Numbered from the stretch's first letter, positions 1-9,922 are shown. The stretch: 64,000 bases of DNA from Turritopsis dohrnii (GCA_027922465.2 BQMF02000006.1:1488001-1552000); one strand, 5' to 3'. Program-made: numbers and translations. Notes: a model not told the origin generated them from the letters alone.

Positions 1-396
1 TTTAGCGATGGGAACGGTTATTAAAATATCACTTAGCTGTCCATCCTCAAGATTTTGAGTGTTGTCGAGTTCAGAGAGATGTAAATTCATTTTGGTTATT
101 TTAGCTAATGTATTGGTTTTGATTATTCGAGGGTCTTGGTCTAATGAGGTAAGTTCTACATTGCCTGCCAAAAATCCCTTCAATTCTCTGCTAGTGTATT
201 TTCTTTGTGGTAGCAACTTTTCTCCTTTTCCTTCTCCAACAGACAGAGCCAGTTTTAGGGGAGCGGTTATTTCATACGTAACATTGTCTGCAAACATCTC
301 AAGCAATGCAATTTCTTTTGAGCCATCCATATTTTGAATGGGGTAAGATAGATATATGGTCTTTTCTCCTTTTGCGACATTTACTGTGATATACAT
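1..396 (-). CDS. Penton-like minor capsid protein, second Polinton copy (partial, runs off window)
   Basis: An open frame on the minus strand starts at the ATG at 396 and is still open at base 1, so only the first 132 codons are visible. It is a clear paralogue of the 186-residue protein at 14140-14700: both begin MYITVNxAKGEKTIYLSYP and share the motif LHLSELDNTQNLEDG. The order and spacing relative to the divergent gene at 444 (47 bp apart) match the pair 14140-14700/14739-15872. By position next to the capsid genes in the complete copy I infer a single-jelly-roll minor capsid (penton) protein. This copy belongs to a separate Polinton lying mostly left of the window. Confidence 0.7.
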   Translation of the reverse strand, partial: MYITVNVAKGEKTIYLSYPIQNMDGSKEIALLEMFADNVTYEITAPLKLALSVGEGKGEKLLPQRKYTSRELKGFLAGNVELTSLDQDPRIIKTNTLAKITKMNLHLSELDNTQNLEDGQLSDILITVPIAK

Positions 397-443
397 TTCT
401 TGTATCAGAGAATAGAAGATAATATTTTTAGATAATAATAATA

Positions 444-1652
444 ATGGAGAACATTTTTAAATATGCTCCCAATGCGCTTTATAAACCAAATGGAGGACAA
501 GACCTTCAGATATTGAATGCTAAAGATTTATACAAACAAACAATTATCGTCTCTAAAAATGGTTCTTTTCCTGCGAGCTTTCCCAACATTTTTACTAATT
601 ACGAAATGGATGAAAATGATCAGCGCATGAAAATTTGGCAGGAACAACCATTTAAATTATGGCAAACCCAACTCAATCTTGTCACTTGGTGTGCTTCAAG
701 TGCTTGTGGAGTCAGTTCTGAACATCTGAAAGAAGGTCGCTCTATTCCTATGATTAGATCAGTATATCGTTTTCACGTCTATTATCACATTATACAAATC
801 ATTAAGCGCTTGCAGACACCTCTACCTTTTGAAGATAGTTTCAACCAATACGATAATCCTTATAACAAAGAAGAGTTTTTAAAAATCTGTAGTGAATATG
901 GTGTCGATTCTGATCCTAAAAAATACAAAGGGCAATACTTTTACAGCTCGTATCAAAAAAGACGTAAAAACTATCCAACACCAGGTCTGAGTTATTTCAC
1001 AGACGACTCCATAACACGATGGATTATAGAAAAATCTAAAGGCTTTACAAAAACAGGTCTTGTAAAAATTTCAGAGAGTGTTAGAGCATATGCTTATCTT
1101 GTTCTTTGTTCACAAGCCTCAGCTCGTTCTTCTATCTTAGGTAATAATTCAAGCGCTTTGACAGCTCAAAGAGTTTTTATGAACAACTTTGAAGACATTG
1201 TTAACCGCAGAGTTGATATTCAAGATGACATTAAACGTTATCAGGATACTTTAAATTACGCTTCAAGCAAAGTTGATTATTCAGTTGGACAAGGTATTTA
1301 CATGTTACCTAGTGACATGAATCTAAACATCAAGTCGGGGGTGTCTGGTTACAATAACAAAATTCTCATATCTAATGAGAACTTGATCCTCGGAAGAAAT
1401 AAAATGATTAATGTTGTGCAAGAGCATCATATTTCAAACAAGGCGACTAGCTCTCCAACACAAACAAAAAATAAAAGTTCACAAAAGGAAGTTCACAAAA
1501 GAGTGAGTCAAACAAATTCACTCCCATCTCACGAAGAAGAAAAAATTGCTTTGATTTTAGCGATAACCACGATGTTTAGCATATGGTATAGAGATAGGAA
1601 AGTGCCGATTATAGGGCAAAACTGTGACGTCATCATAAACATAAAATATTAA
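444..1652 (+). pseudogene. Conserved Polinton virion-type protein, second copy, 3' end replaced
   Basis: The ATG at 444 opens a 402-codon frame that is almost the same as the 377-residue protein at 14739-15872 up to the C-terminal hydrophobic helix (sequence around FSIWY). Native homology stops at base 1589. From 1590 the frame runs by chance into the left inverted repeat of the neighbouring Polinton and ends at 1652, so the last 20 residues or so are not original. This copy also has a short insertion (about 1460-1480, TKNKSSQ) absent from the other. The function of the family is not known to me. Its place beside the capsid genes and its C-terminal membrane segment suggest a virion component. 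Confidence 0.75.
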
Positions 1653-1925
1653 CACATGGAAGTCATATGATTTCGGGAATTTCCCTACTATAGCTAATAT
1701 TATCATCATATAAGATCTTTGTTTTCATAACTCGTATCGCGTTATGAAACGTGTTATTTTGATTACATAACAAAATTCTCAAATAACAGTTTCTATTATT
1801 ATAACCACAAATTACTCATAAATGTAAACAATATCATAAAAATGGGAAATTCCCCGATTGTAGTAAAAAGCAGTTTGTAGTAGTTTAAACTTTATAACAT
1901 AAATGAGTTAACAATACATATAACA
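1590..1925. repeat. Left terminal inverted repeat of the Polinton
   Basis: The bases from AGAGATAGGAAAGTGCCGAT inward match, in reverse complement, the stretch 16222-16536. The match covers the GTGACGTCATCATAAACATA block, the TCGCGTTATGAAA block and the block ending near ATATGTATTGTTA. It is imperfect: this arm has small insertions, such as one around 1843-1856 (GGGAAATTCCCC). Long inverted repeats starting with AG are typical of Polintons. Confidence 0.85.
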
Positions 1926-1964
1926 CACACAGACACAGACACACACACACACACACACACACAG
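1926..1964. repeat. (CA)n microsatellite just inside the left inverted repeat
   Basis: About 38 bases of CA repeat with two CAGA interruptions. It begins where the inverted-repeat match ends. The 124 bases beyond it, up to the polymerase stop, are A/T-rich and hold no frame. Confidence 0.9.
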
Positions 1965-2088
1965 ATCATCGATGCAGTCAAAAAAAGATCTTCAAAGTCA
2001 ATAGGTATCATGTATAATTCATTTATCTTGTTTTTATTTTGTTTTGTTTTGTTTTTTTTTACCTCTTACCTCTTACCTATTTGTTGTC

Positions 2089-5000
2089 TTATATATGTTT
2101 ATAATGTCCTCTGGCTAATGTTGTAATTCCATCATCTAAAATTATTCGTTTATCATCATCCGCATTAAGAGCCAATTTATTTTGATTTATTGTATATACA
2201 TCATGTTTAATCGATCTAATAATCATTTGTTCTCTGTAGACATTCTTATTTTTGAATAAACACTCTTTGTAGTCATCAAACCCTATAGTTTTCTTGACCA
2301 CACACTTCTTCACACCTTTGCACCTCTTACCTTCTTTTTCATCGATTTGTTTATACGCATAAGTCTTTGGTCTCAACGCTACAAATTCAGTCATGATTTT
2401 TCCTCCCAACTCATCCTTCATTAATTTAAGAACTTTCTTATTCTTTCCAATTGGTAAAGGTCTTCCATCTTCAACACTATATCCACTCGTATCAAATCTC
2501 TTTTCTACATCATCAGCGATATCCTTATAAAAGTCATCAGTTCTAATATGATAGACTAACGAATCCGTATCCATATATAATAATTTAAGATTATCTCCAT
2601 ATTTCGGCTTCATATAGTCATAATGAAACTCGTACATTACTATCTTACTCAAATCTAAGATAGCTGGCCCCATATAAATCGGTTTATTTAAAACAACCTT
2701 TATCTTACCCATCTCTACTCCCATTAACGATTCACTAAAATAAGTGGCCGACTTGAAGTTTGGTTTCATAACTAATTTTTCATATTGCTGTTTACGCGTA
2801 ACCAACTTTATATCTTTGTGTTTTCTAATATTTTCCATTGTCTTTCCAAAAACTGAACAATTCATCAACTTGAAAAAATCTTTTTCGAACTCGTTTTTGG
2901 CTCGTGTTCTTAGTTGCGTATTAAAATCAATGTATGGTTTCATCCAAGCGATTTGATCAAATTCTACTACTCTATGAACCTTTTCTAGAATCAACCCGTG
3001 TTTCAAAGCCTGAGCAAGAGCTCTAATATGCGTAATATAATTCTTCTTATCTGATAAACACGGAATAAGTTTTTCTACTTTATTAATCTTTTTCCTTTCA
3101 GGCATAAATGGAAGATCGTTATGCAAGTCATGAAGTTCTATAGGATATTTAACATCAACCTCTAATATATAACCCTTGTCACCATTTTCTTCAACCAACT
3201 CACTAATCCTTTCAGATGTAAATTTATTAGGATCATCCCACTTGAAATTACCTATCGGAAGCTTTTGTGTCATCGCCCAACCATAAAGATTATTCGCATC
3301 CAAATATTGAAGATGACTACTCTCTTTAGCAGGATCATATCGATCTCCCATATACTTATTATTTGCTTCAGCATATCTCTGAACAGCTTGAACAAGACCT
3401 CCTCTAATTCCCTGCTCCATAAATATAAACATATCTAGATCGCTCAACAATTCTAACTCTATCCTCGTTTGTTTCAAACACGCCTGCCATGATAAACCAG
3501 GAGCAGTGTAAAAATGTGCAGGATCTAATTGATAATTCTCTAGACAAGTCTCTCTAAAAGTCTCAAACACATCTGTTAGTAATAACACATCAGTTAATAA
3601 GTAAAGGTCATGATATTTTCCAAGCGTTTTCTCTTTCATCATATTCCATACCTTTTGAGCGTGTTCATAGTCTTTCTTGTTTATTTCAGCTAAATTTAAC
3701 TTACTATAAAAGGCCTCTTTTGGTGGTAGTTTCGCTTCATTAAATCTTTCGAAAGAATCCATATATTCATATGGGTATACTCCTTTTCTTCTCATCAGAT
3801 TAAAAGTATAATCACCCTTGAAGTATTTTCGAAGGTTCTTACACTGTTCATCACTCAAGTTCTTTGATAGATTATCCAAACTACTCATCATAAATCTAGC
3901 AGAATCGATGAATCTCAACTGTATCTTTTTGTCTTTAGTTTCTCCATCTTTGTTAGTGTACTCACCAACCTTTACATCTAGACTAAATGAAATGTACTTT
4001 TCTTTGTTTTCCGCGATCGCACTCAATGTTTCATGTCCATATTGTCTCGCAAGTTCTTTGATGAATAAATGAGCATCATAACCGCTCAGATTGTGGAAAG
4101 CTATAGGAATATATGACGGTATCTTGAATCGAAGGTTGCATTTCTTATGAGCAGCTCCTCTATATTTCCCCGTGTAGTGACAGTGATCTCTTACCCTAAG
4201 GTTTTCATCACCACCAAATTCTTTCATACACACGTGACATGTTGTAGCGCTCGAAAAGCTTGTCCATTCCTGTCTCGTTAAACGATCCATCTCTTTTTCA
4301 GGAAACATGTTATATAATCTTTTCACCTCTTCTACCACATGATTAACAAATACCTCAACACAATCTTCACCTCGATACAGTTTTAGAGGATTCGATACTT
4401 TACCATACGCAAATTTAGAATAACAACAAAAACCTGATGGTACGTGAGTGGTTACTTTTTCGATAAAAGATTCGTCTTCATTTTGTTCTTTCTTACTCGT
4501 ATCTTCACACCTCACGAGAACAGACTCAAAATCTGCATACATCATAAAAGGTACCTTGAATTGATATTGTCCATCATGAAATTTAACGGTGCTACCTTCT
4601 TTAGGCATTTCAATCATAGCCACATCATTATTTATACAATATTTAAAGTGTTCATCTCTAACTCGCTCGCTTGAAAAACCATAGAGACAATTTAAACAAT
4701 AATGCTCTTTATGTTCATGCTTCGAGTTGACCTTACTCAAAACACCGCTCAAGTTCTTTACAGCAATATAATGTCTTTTCTCTTCTTCACATAGTAAAAA
4801 CAAAATAGCTGTCTCCTCACGATCAAGATGCCTCGACTTTCGACACACATAGATACCATCTCTATCGTCTTTTGTTAAAACATGCACAGCGATATCAGGG
4901 TTTCTTCTCTCAAACACATCTATTTTATTTAACGCCATTGGAAAAGATAAATCGTCCCAATTATACTTATCATGCTTTTTGAGGTTTGAGATTCGTTCAG

Positions 5001-5964
5001 GATTATATTTAATCTGTTCATGGTTAAGTGCAGCGATAATAGCCCATCTAAAACACTCTTCATCATCTTTATTTTTAGGATTGATAACGGAGAATTTTCC
5101 ACTGAAATTCTTAGGTAAAGGTAAGTAAGAGCTGCCTCTCGTTAATTTTAGCTTATGAAAGTCAATATCAATATTCAAAATCCTTTCAATAACAAAACCA
5201 GAGTTAGGTAGCTTTGGGTTTTCAATCTGCGTCTTCATATGAGCAAACATCTCATCAAGCGTTTGATTCAAGTCACTTTCTTGAAAAACTTCAATCATTC
5301 TGGAATTAAAGGCTTTATCAACAAAGATTGTCGCTTCAGGATCGCTTAAATCTTCCTTTCTCCACCTAATCCAGGTTGTTGTTTGTATCTTTGTCGAATT
5401 TAGATCATTAAGTACTCTTGTTATCGTATCAATTAATATTGGTTTAACCTTTTCAAAAAAAGCATCGACATTATCCCTCTCATTTAATGTGCTCGTTTCT
5501 CTCACACCACTAATCCTATATCTCCTATATGCATTATCAAACGCTGTTTCAACAGGAACAAACGCTTTTTCATCCTCTCGCTGATTGATAACCTCATCTT
5601 CATCATTCTTTCTCTTATAGAGATTGAGAATCTTCTTCTTCATCTCTCTGAAAGCGCTACTCACTTTCTCACGAATAGGTTTAGGTGTGTGATTTACTAA
5701 CCACTCCTTCAACTCATCCAACTTACTTTTCACCTGAGGTCTATTTTTTGCCATTTCTTGCTGTTCAAACAAATCCATATCTTGTTGGGTAGGAATAATT
5801 GGAACAGGTCGGTTAAACCTAGTAGGTCTTGGTAGTGGAACAGGTCGGACAGGTGGGTTTGCTAATAATTCGATCAACTCAGCTTTTCTGAGTTTTGAGT
5901 AGCCATGTAGACCGCGTTCTCTTGCAAGAGCTTTTAATTCAACAACAGTATTTCTAGTAGTCAT
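2089..5964 (-). CDS. Protein-primed family B DNA polymerase (Polinton PolB) with N-terminal SAP motif
   Basis: Replicates the element from a protein primer. The ATG at 5964 gives about 1,291 residues; the frame opens further upstream (6021) but without an ATG. In order I see: a SAP-type DNA-binding motif (residues 5-35, TVVELKALARERGLHGYSKL), a Cys/His finger near 430 (CLNC...HFKYC), exonuclease I YADFES near 473, a Cys/His cluster near 590 (CHVC...DHCHYTG...HKKCN), exonuclease II HNLSGYDAH near 626, exonuclease III near 788 (YLLTDVLLLTD), polymerase motif A LDANNLYGWAM near 890, motif B NCSVFGKTMEN near 1038, motif C YMDTDS near 1131, and the C-terminal DDGITTLARGH. No stop or frameshift is present, and the length is usual for Polinton PolB. 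It is followed upstream by a small SAP-like gene on the same strand. Confidence 0.95.
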   Translation of the reverse strand: MTTRNTVVELKALARERGLHGYSKLRKAELIELLANPPVRPVPLPRPTRFNRPVPIIPTQQDMDLFEQQEMAKNRPQVKSKLDELKEWLVNHTPKPIREKVSSAFREMKKKILNLYKRKNDEDEVINQREDEKAFVPVETAFDNAYRRYRISGVRETSTLNERDNVDAFFEKVKPILIDTITRVLNDLNSTKIQTTTWIRWRKEDLSDPEATIFVDKAFNSRMIEVFQESDLNQTLDEMFAHMKTQIENPKLPNSGFVIERILNIDIDFHKLKLTRGSSYLPLPKNFSGKFSVINPKNKDDEECFRWAIIAALNHEQIKYNPERISNLKKHDKYNWDDLSFPMALNKIDVFERRNPDIAVHVLTKDDRDGIYVCRKSRHLDREETAILFLLCEEEKRHYIAVKNLSGVLSKVNSKHEHKEHYCLNCLYGFSSERVRDEHFKYCINNDVAMIEMPKEGSTVKFHDGQYQFKVPFMMYADFESVLVRCEDTSKKEQNEDESFIEKVTTHVPSGFCCYSKFAYGKVSNPLKLYRGEDCVEVFVNHVVEEVKRLYNMFPEKEMDRLTRQEWTSFSSATTCHVCMKEFGGDENLRVRDHCHYTGKYRGAAHKKCNLRFKIPSYIPIAFHNLSGYDAHLFIKELARQYGHETLSAIAENKEKYISFSLDVKVGEYTNKDGETKDKKIQLRFIDSARFMMSSLDNLSKNLSDEQCKNLRKYFKGDYTFNLMRRKGVYPYEYMDSFERFNEAKLPPKEAFYSKLNLAEINKKDYEHAQKVWNMMKEKTLGKYHDLYLLTDVLLLTDVFETFRETCLENYQLDPAHFYTAPGLSWQACLKQTRIELELLSDLDMFIFMEQGIRGGLVQAVQRYAEANNKYMGDRYDPAKESSHLQYLDANNLYGWAMTQKLPIGNFKWDDPNKFTSERISELVEENGDKGYILEVDVKYPIELHDLHNDLPFMPERKKINKVEKLIPCLSDKKNYITHIRALAQALKHGLILEKVHRVVEFDQIAWMKPYIDFNTQLRTRAKNEFEKDFFKLMNCSVFGKTMENIRKHKDIKLVTRKQQYEKLVMKPNFKSATYFSESLMGVEMGKIKVVLNKPIYMGPAILDLSKIVMYEFHYDYMKPKYGDNLKLLYMDTDSLVYHIRTDDFYKDIADDVEKRFDTSGYSVEDGRPLPIGKNKKVLKLMKDELGGKIMTEFVALRPKTYAYKQIDEKEGKRCKGVKKCVVKKTIGFDDYKECLFKNKNVYREQMIIRSIKHDVYTINQNKLALNADDDKRIILDDGITTLARGHYKHI

Positions 5965-6122
5965 GTTGTAATATATAATACCACGATTATATCTTTTTAA
6001 ATCACTTTTTAAAATTTTCAATTATCATTATCATTTTTTCAATTTTCATCCAAAAGATTCGTAACCTTTGTGTTCTATTTTTGTTACTCGTTGATTAAGT
6101 AACAAAAGCGAGGTCAATTTAT

Positions 6123-6404
6123 TTATTTTTTGTAAACTCTCTTCTCTCTCTTAGCGTTATAACGTTTTTGAGAGCTGAGATATTTTTCTCTGTTATTTTT
6201 TATCCAGTTTAAACAGTATTTATTAACCGTTTGTTTCGTATCAGGATCACAAAGAAACAATGGATCCTTATCATTTTTCTCAAGTACCTCGATCAATTTA
6301 GCTTTGTTCATTAGGTAAACATATTTTATTTTTCGTGACGCACATAATTTTCGTAAAGCGTCACGAGTCATTGATTGGTAATCTGATTCTTTTTTGTCAG
6401 TCAT
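6123..6404 (-). CDS. Small SAP-like basic protein (93 aa)
   Basis: The ATG is at 6404. Residues about 10-46 (SMTRDALRKLCASRKIKYVY...KAKLIEVLEK) resemble a SAP-type helix-extension-helix motif, like the N-terminus of the neighbouring polymerase. The C-terminus is very basic (KRYNAKREKRVYKK), which fits nucleic-acid binding. It lies 158 bp from the polymerase ATG on the same strand and shares a 104-bp divergent intergenic region with the integrase gene. A DNA-binding accessory role in replication or packaging is an inference. I do not recognise a named Polinton family. Confidence 0.7.
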   Translation of the reverse strand: MTDKKESDYQSMTRDALRKLCASRKIKYVYLMNKAKLIEVLEKNDKDPLFLCDPDTKQTVNKYCLNWIKNNREKYLSSQKRYNAKREKRVYKK

Positions 6405-6508
6405 GTTTATGCTTTATATAAAGATAATAAACAACGTTTAAGTCACTTTTCTCATGTCATTTTTTAATAAAATGAGCTAAAATAAACGTTGTTTATAAAT
6501 AAATAAAA
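6405..6508. promoter_or_regulatory. Divergent intergenic region with a 14-bp inverted repeat
   Basis: The gap between the divergent SAP-like gene and the integrase contains ATAAACAACGTTTA at 6427-6440 and its exact reverse complement at 6483-6496, with a second smaller inverted pair (CTCAT...ATGAG) between them. A TATATAAAG sequence sits near 6415-6423 towards the minus-strand gene. It probably serves as promoter for both genes; protein binding to the palindrome is an inference. Confidence 0.5.
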
Positions 6509-7492
6509 ATGTCAGACACTAAACTTCAAGAGATTTACTATCAACCTCAAAACTTATGGAAAGGACAAAAGGCTGTTCGCAATCTAAGAGGATTTGGGTT
6601 CAAACTGAAGGAAATTAAGAAGTGGCTATCAAAACAAGCTTTGTGGCAGGTACATCTACCGGCACCGAAAAGGATCGAACGCCCACATTATGAGGTAACT
6701 AAACCGAATGAGATTCATCAATTTGATATATTATATATGCCTAGTGATATGCTATATGGTAATAGATACAAGTACATTTTGTCTGGTATCGATGTTGCTT
6801 CACGCTATAAGGTGGCTCGACCTTTGAATACTAAGAGAGCGAAAGAGGTTGCCGCTATGATTGAAGACATCTACAAGGTTGGACCCTTAAACTATCCAAA
6901 AGTATTTCAATGTGATAACGGTTCAGAATTCAAAGCGGATGTATCAAAATTGTTGGAGAAGAATAATGTTGAAATTAAAAGAGCAACTACTAAATATAAG
7001 CATACCCATACAGCTTTTGTTGAGGCATTGAACAAGACACTTGCTGAAAATTTATTCAAAATACAAGATGCTCAAGAACTGAATGATTCGGAAAAGGTAT
7101 CATCTACATGGGTCAAATATTTGTATAAACTTGTGGGTAGATTGAATGATACAAAGACTCAGATGATCGGTATGAAACCGAAAGATGCTGTCAAATTGAA
7201 AGAGGTGCCTCTCGCTAAACGAGAGAGCTATCCACCTGAAGTAGAGCTACCTCAAGATGGTTTGTATAGATATCTATTGCAACCGGGTGAAGAGCACGAT
7301 GACCATCGAAAAAGAGCAACAGATATCATATGGTCAAAGAGGGCATAGAGATTGAGTGAGGTAATAGATCAACCAGGTAACCGTATACTATATTACCTTC
7401 AAGATGGACCTGAACGAGCTTTTGTGAAAGAAGAGCTGATGTTGATACCTGAGGATACAGAGCTACCTCCTGATTATGTGCAAGGTTGGTGA
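6509..7492 (+). pseudogene. Retroviral-type (Polinton) integrase, interrupted by an in-frame TAG
   Basis: Catalyses insertion of the element. The ATG at 6509 opens a frame with a perfect D,D(35)E triad: D73 in HQFDILY, D136 in FQCDNGSEF and E172 in AFVEALN. After 279 codons a TAG at 7346-7348 stops it, yet the same frame runs on for 47 more codons to the TGA at 7490. That continuation (RLSEVI...RILYYLQDGPERAF...ELMLIPEDTELPPD) reads like the chromodomain-like tail of Polinton integrases, so the natural product should include it. The catalytic core is intact but the targeting tail is lost unless the stop is read through. It is transcribed divergently from the polymerase side. Confidence 0.9.
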
Positions 7493-7553
7493 ACCGTAAA
7501 TACAAAGTATCTTTACTAGAAACAAGTAAAGATGAGTCGTCTAGCGACGAGGT

Positions 7554-7892
7554 TTAGTGCCACATAATGTCATAATCAAAGAATTGCCTTTCATGATTCT
7601 TTTCAGATTGTTTGAGCCCCTTCGGTCTGACAAAGGCTTCTCTAGAATTCCAACCATAATCCTTCAACTCAACGCAAAGTCTTGCAGGCAACCATGTCTT
7701 ATATAAATTTCCTGTTCTGTCTTGGACCTCTGCATACATAGCTTTTCCAGACCCAAATTCAGATGCGGGTGTGTCTATCTCAACCACAGATTTAACATAA
7801 TAAATCACGTTTTCAGTTAGCTCTCTCCACTTTATGATCGGAATAATTTGTTCCATGTTTTGTTCAAATGTTGCAACTGTTGGGAATTCCAT
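7554..7892 (-). CDS. Small conserved Polinton-type protein (112 aa), function unknown
   Basis: The ATG at 7892 gives MEFPTVATFEQNMEQIIPII. The middle part alternates short strands and turns (YYVKSVVEIDTP, MYAEVQDRTGNLYKTWLPARL) and could be a small beta-barrel such as an OB fold, but that is only a secondary-structure impression. It shows no Cys cluster, membrane segment or catalytic motif. It lies between the integrase tail and the 198-residue membrane-type protein on the minus strand. A single-stranded DNA-binding role would fit an element that replicates from its ends, but nothing in the sequence proves it. Confidence 0.6.
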   Translation of the reverse strand: MEFPTVATFEQNMEQIIPIIKWRELTENVIYYVKSVVEIDTPASEFGSGKAMYAEVQDRTGNLYKTWLPARLCVELKDYGWNSREAFVRPKGLKQSEKNHERQFFDYDIMWH

Positions 7893-7980
7893 TGTCTATA
7901 TATACTTGTGATCATCATATGTCTTTATATAAGTTTCATTTCATTTCATTAATCACTTTTTCAAATGACGACCACACATC

Positions 7981-8577
7981 CTAGTAACCATTTTCGGTTA
8001 TGGATTTTTTCAGGTTTTGGAGTTCTATCATCAAACTTTTTTGAAATTGATTTTGAGTTTCAGTCTCCATCTTTCTATCTGTAGAACTGAGTCTTTCTAA
8101 AGCTTTGTAATATGTTCCCTGCAAAACCTGGAATTCTTTGTAATTGATCCTCCCATCATTCAATGCCTGTGAGATACTTGTTTCGAAGACAGAAATTGAG
8201 GATGTAACAATATCATATAATTTTATCACTTTTTCTACTTTCTTTTGATATCTTTTGATGACAGCTGTGCTAAGTCCGGTACAGATAGAGCCGGCTAAGG
8301 CTGCACCACCTAATCCTGCAGAAATAGGTATTCCGATAATAGTAGCCCCTGTTGCAATTGAACCGATGCCAGAGCCAATGGTTATAGCGCTTGAGCTAGC
8401 ATTTAGTAGCATCGATCGTTCTATCGCCTTGTTGTATCTCTTGAGCTTGATGCTAAACTTGTTCTTAAGTTTTATCAACTCTTCAAACTCAGAATTTATT
8501 ACGCTTGCGTTAAACTTTTCCTGCTCATTCAAATCCTCAGGAGCAGTGGGTAGTTTTGGATAAATTTTAAAACTCAT
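7981..8577 (-). CDS. Gly/Ala-rich membrane-associated protein with flanking helices (198 aa)
   Basis: The ATG at 8577 begins MSFKIYPKLPTAPEDLNEQE. Residues about 30-56 form a charged helix, residues 58-105 a long Gly/Ala/Ile-rich hydrophobic stretch (SAITIGSGIGSIATGATII...GLGGAALAGSI) able to form two membrane helices, and residues 110-195 a charged helical tail. This layout suggests a virion membrane-active or minor structural protein; I do not recognise a named family. It is divergent from the 429-residue gene with only 55 bp between the ATGs, so the two probably share a promoter. Confidence 0.65.
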   Translation of the reverse strand: MSFKIYPKLPTAPEDLNEQEKFNASVINSEFEELIKLKNKFSIKLKRYNKAIERSMLLNASSSAITIGSGIGSIATGATIIGIPISAGLGGAALAGSICTGLSTAVIKRYQKKVEKVIKLYDIVTSSISVFETSISQALNDGRINYKEFQVLQGTYYKALERLSSTDRKMETETQNQFQKSLMIELQNLKKSITENGY

Positions 8578-8632
8578 ATTTAGAGGGATGTTATAACATA
8601 ATTAATAATAAATTATCCTCTAAATAAATAAA
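8578..8632. promoter_or_regulatory. 55-bp bidirectional promoter region
   Basis: This short A/T-rich gap separates two divergent ATGs. It contains TTATAACATAATTAATAATA and a TAAATAAATAAA stretch directly before the plus-strand ATG, a leader style repeated before several genes of this element. Confidence 0.45.
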
Positions 8633-9922
8633 ATGGCAGACATTGACATTGACCCCTTTGGAGAACATGGGATGACGACAGATGAAACAACCGATGAGAC
8701 GTTTCCTCTCATACCAACCGGTGACCGAACTCATGTACAGATACATACATCAGGTGAACGAGAAACATCATTTGGAGGTCTCAGTCTGAATACTAGAGTT
8801 TTGAAAGAACTAGTTGAAGGGTTGTATGATAAATTATCCGAAAAATACCGGTCAAAACCTGAGACGTTATATACCGATCAGTTTGAAATTAGAGATGGTG
8901 AATTATACTACAAAGACAGTAGCAAACCATTGACAAACAATGGAAGACTAAGGGCTACCGGTACTATAGAAAAAATATTGGGCAAGAACAGGTTACGTAG
9001 TTTAGGGTATGATATACCTAAGAGCAAATTTTCAGCCAGACAGGCAGCTGTACTTAACAAAATACCAGAAGACCTTCCTTCGACATCTAAAATCACAACA
9101 GCAACCGATGTAGAGTTGGAAGATATGTCCGGTGATGTGGTAAACAGTACGGAAGATTTAATTTCAACGCTTAGACAACAATCGGTCGATCATGAAACAA
9201 CTCAGACCGGCGATCTATTTGAATATCCTGTGCGTGAGCTGTTAGGATTGGATAAAGCCTTGAGAAACATACGAGGAGGTCTTCAGGAAGAGGCTGCAAA
9301 AAAGGTTCGAATAGAACAGCATATCGATAAGGAGAAAAACAAGTTGGAAGAAATGGAAAATGATGCAACATACACAGATGAACAACGAAAAGAGGTTGAA
9401 GAGAGAATGGAGGGATTACGTGAAGAGTTGAAAGCTAGGAAAGAGAACATTAATATTCTCAAAGGTAAATTAAACAGTCAAGTTACGAGCATCAAAGAAA
9501 CCATTGCTAAAGTCCTCGACAAAGATACCTCATTAGGTGAAAGGATACGAACACTATTCCGTGAACAAGGTATCACAATCGTTAGCATTCTGACAGCGTT
9601 TGGTATGGCTATCGGTGTCCTTGTGGAAGCTTTGTTACCGGGAGGATCAACAGCTGGAAGCTCTTCACAAAATCCTGACAAAGGTGGTGATAAAAAGGAT
9701 GATGCAAAGGAATGGATAAAAAATAAACTAAAAGCGTTAGCATCACTTCTAGGTAGATTAGCATCTAAAGCGGCAGAGGCTTTACCTGGAATAATTGGGT
9801 CTATCGTATCGTGGATACTCACTAGAGCAAAAGAAGTTGTAGGTTGGTTAAGTCAAAATTTATGGGCTCTGATTGTAGGGGTTGTAGGGTTGATCTATAC
9901 GTACCTTGTCACTAGACGGTAA
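8633..9922 (+). CDS. Conserved Polinton virion-type protein with coiled coil and C-terminal membrane helices (429 aa)
   Basis: The ATG at 8633 begins MADIDIDPFGEHGM. Residues about 60-125 form a compact N-terminal region ending IEKILGKNRLRSLGYDIP, residues 200-300 a strong heptad-rich coiled coil (EEAAKKVRIEQHIDKEKNKL and following), residues 313-335 a hydrophobic helix (GITIVSILTAFGMAIGVLVE), then a Gly/Ser/Asp/Lys linker, and the last 60 residues contain two more hydrophobic helices (ALPGIIGSIVSWILTRAKEV and ALIVGVVGLIYTYLV). The layout recalls viral membrane-penetration or internal virion proteins, but I cannot name the family with certainty. It is divergent from the gene at 7981-8577. Confidence 0.7.
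   Translation: MADIDIDPFGEHGMTTDETTDETFPLIPTGDRTHVQIHTSGERETSFGGLSLNTRVLKELVEGLYDKLSEKYRSKPETLYTDQFEIRDGELYYKDSSKPLTNNGRLRATGTIEKILGKNRLRSLGYDIPKSKFSARQAAVLNKIPEDLPSTSKITTATDVELEDMSGDVVNSTEDLISTLRQQSVDHETTQTGDLFEYPVRELLGLDKALRNIRGGLQEEAAKKVRIEQHIDKEKNKLEEMENDATYTDEQRKEVEERMEGLREELKARKENINILKGKLNSQVTSIKETIAKVLDKDTSLGERIRTLFREQGITIVSILTAFGMAIGVLVEALLPGGSTAGSSSQNPDKGGDKKDDAKEWIKNKLKALASLLGRLASKAAEALPGIIGSIVSWILTRAKEVVGWLSQNLWALIVGVVGLIYTYLVTRR

Noticed and set aside
59..337. Plus-strand 92-codon frame
   Set aside because: Shadow of the minus-strand minor capsid gene copy; no ATG-supported or domain-like sequence.
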